A stretch of 6,989 nt of DNA, taken from positions 1 to 6,989 of the forward strand of contig JADGRM010000119.1 in NCBI GenBank assembly GCA_017880945.1. The letters are read 5' to 3'. Positions 6,374-6,989 of the stretch are shown in pieces. The position numbers and the translations under genes are program-made. Source of the stretch: Gallionella sp. GTDB taxonomy: Bacteria > Pseudomonadota > Gammaproteobacteria > Burkholderiales > Gallionellaceae. The notes under the pieces were generated by a model. The model did no database searches, was not told the DNA's origin, and was given only the letters and a program-made list of their open reading frames with translations. Numbering within the stretch: position 1 is the first letter of the stretch; the number at the start of each line of letters is the position of its first letter.

Positions 6374-6397
6374 TGGTGGAAGATGCCGGATTCGAAC
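6374..6397 (-). other. tRNA 3'-end-like remnant (possible att-site relic)
   Basis: Read on the minus strand: G53, a T-loop TTCGAAT (6396-6390), T-stem 3' strand CCGGC (6389-6385), a seven-base acceptor strand ATCTTCC (6384-6378), discriminator A and CCA (6376-6374). Order and spacing are those of a tRNA 3' end. The T-stem 5' strand before it (TCGTG) pairs at only two of five positions, and no anticodon arm or 5' acceptor strand GGAAGAT lies upstream. It is therefore not a working tRNA gene; it could be a relic left by integration at a tRNA gene, or chance. Confidence 0.35.
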
Positions 6398-6445
6398 ACG
6401 ACTGACCCGCCGTGAGTGGGCATCCAAGGCCGATAAATCCTGCTC

Positions 6446-6471
6446 CACAGAACTAAAGCACAGAACTAAAG
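6446..6471. repeat. perfect 13-bp tandem repeat, two copies
   Basis: CACAGAACTAAAG occurs at 6446-6458 and again at 6459-6471 without a mismatch or gap. It sits between the HEAT-repeat gene and the J-domain operon, about 150-180 bp upstream of the latter's start. It could be a recent slippage duplication or a tandem operator. Confidence 0.8.
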
Positions 6472-6490
6472 GGGTTAGCTCAGCTTCGCA

Positions 6491-6989
6491 TTACGTTTTC
6501 GCATTTTGCTTCGCCAGTACTTCCATCGCCTCTTCTGCTATTTCCCGCACTTCTTCGTGAGCATCGTTGAGGCAGATTTCAACGTAAGTGCGTGCGGCTG
6601 CGCTGCCAGTCAGGCCGAGCAGATGGCATGCATCGGCGCGCACGCGATGGTCTGCATGGCGGGTGAGATCGGCCAGTTGCGGCAGCAGTTTTCGTAGCTC
6701 TGGTGTGTTGGCATGGGCTTCCAGCAGCGCGCTGACACCCAGGCGTACTTCGATATTGGCCCCGGGATTGGCGATGATGGCGAGCAGTGGCTTGAGGCGA
6801 TGCGTATCTGCGGCGATAAATGCCACAACCTGCTTGTAGCCGCCTTGCTTTAACAAATGTTCAACATAGTGCGCTGTACCTTCTTCGCCGCTCGCCCACT
6901 CGGCCCATCGTCGCAGCTCGGCTGGACTTTGTGCGCCGGTGAGGGTAAACGGGCCCAGGCGCAGCCAGGGGGCTGCGCGCACGCCATAT
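6491..6989 (-). CDS. thioredoxin-like/HEAT-repeat protein, C-terminal part (cut by window edge)
   Basis: The frame is open to the window edge, so the N-terminus is missing; GTG at 6982 is in frame but is probably internal. The 165 visible residues begin YGVRAAPWLRLGPFTLTG, which fits the last third of a thioredoxin fold, with the proline at residue 7 as the cis-Pro and the following segment as the closing beta strands. After a helix (PAELRRWAEWA) come two to three HEAT/PBS-lyase-type repeats, the clearest being HRVRADACHLLGLTG and EEVREIAEEAMEVL near the C-terminus. HEAT arrays usually bind proteins. A redox or thiol-dependent scaffold is possible, but the CxxC that would prove a thioredoxin domain lies outside the window. 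It is transcribed in the same direction as the J-domain operon, 197 bp upstream. Confidence 0.75.
   Translation of the reverse strand, partial: YGVRAAPWLRLGPFTLTGAQSPAELRRWAEWASGEEGTAHYVEHLLKQGGYKQVVAFIAADTHRLKPLLAIIANPGANIEVRLGVSALLEAHANTPELRKLLPQLADLTRHADHRVRADACHLLGLTGSAAARTYVEICLNDAHEEVREIAEEAMEVLAKQNAKT

Noticed and set aside
6471..6484. GGGGTTAGCTCAGC resembling a tRNA 5' end with D-arm on the plus strand
   Set aside because: No anticodon arm, T-arm or matching acceptor strand follows on the plus strand; it runs into the HEAT-repeat gene, and the nearby T-loop-like sequence is on the other strand.
1..6989. CRISPR array, transposase gene or toxin-antitoxin pair
   Set aside because: No regularly spaced repeats, transposase motifs or typical small toxin/antitoxin genes were found on either strand.

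Overview
The window looks like chromosomal DNA of a mesophilic proteobacterium, most likely a betaproteobacterium (Gallionella/Nitrosomonadales-like). This rests on moderately high GC, a NorM-type transporter, a double-Cache/PAS sensor, REPIN-type repeats with a TGTAGGAGC head, and small alpha-helical accessory proteins. The taxonomic call is an inference from style, not from a marker gene.

Layout. Positions 1-352 hold no gene but carry at least two dispersed-repeat-like structures: a REPIN-like paired hairpin (5-67) and a C-rich/G-rich hairpin repeat (170-252). On the plus strand follow a complete MATE-family cation-coupled efflux transporter (353-1705), a 237-bp spacer, and a membrane-anchored dCache-PAS sensor (1943-3364). 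The sensor stops right after its PAS domain with no output domain, so it is probably a truncated histidine kinase or similar.

From 3418 to 6293 everything is on the minus strand and forms one compact operon, read from high to low coordinates. It encodes a stand-alone J-domain protein (102 aa, TTG start with an excellent Shine-Dalgarno), then three proteins I do not recognise (175, 262 and 305 aa), then a YkgJ-type cysteine-cluster protein (111 aa). The first intergenic gap is 25 bp and the three later junctions all overlap (about 17, 4 and 8 bp). That argues for coupled translation and a shared job. This J-protein / three-unknowns / Cys-cluster cassette is the best candidate here for an undescribed system. 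A reasonable but unproven reading is a dedicated DnaK co-chaperone acting on its own operon partners, possibly with metal binding or metallocentre maturation through the last gene.

Upstream of this operon (6294-6490) is a 197-bp non-coding stretch containing a tRNA-3'-end-like sequence and a perfect 13-bp tandem repeat. At the window edge (6491-6989, minus) is the C-terminal part of a protein that joins what looks like the end of a thioredoxin fold to HEAT repeats; its N-terminus lies outside the window. No rRNA gene, intact tRNA gene, transposase or CRISPR array was seen.
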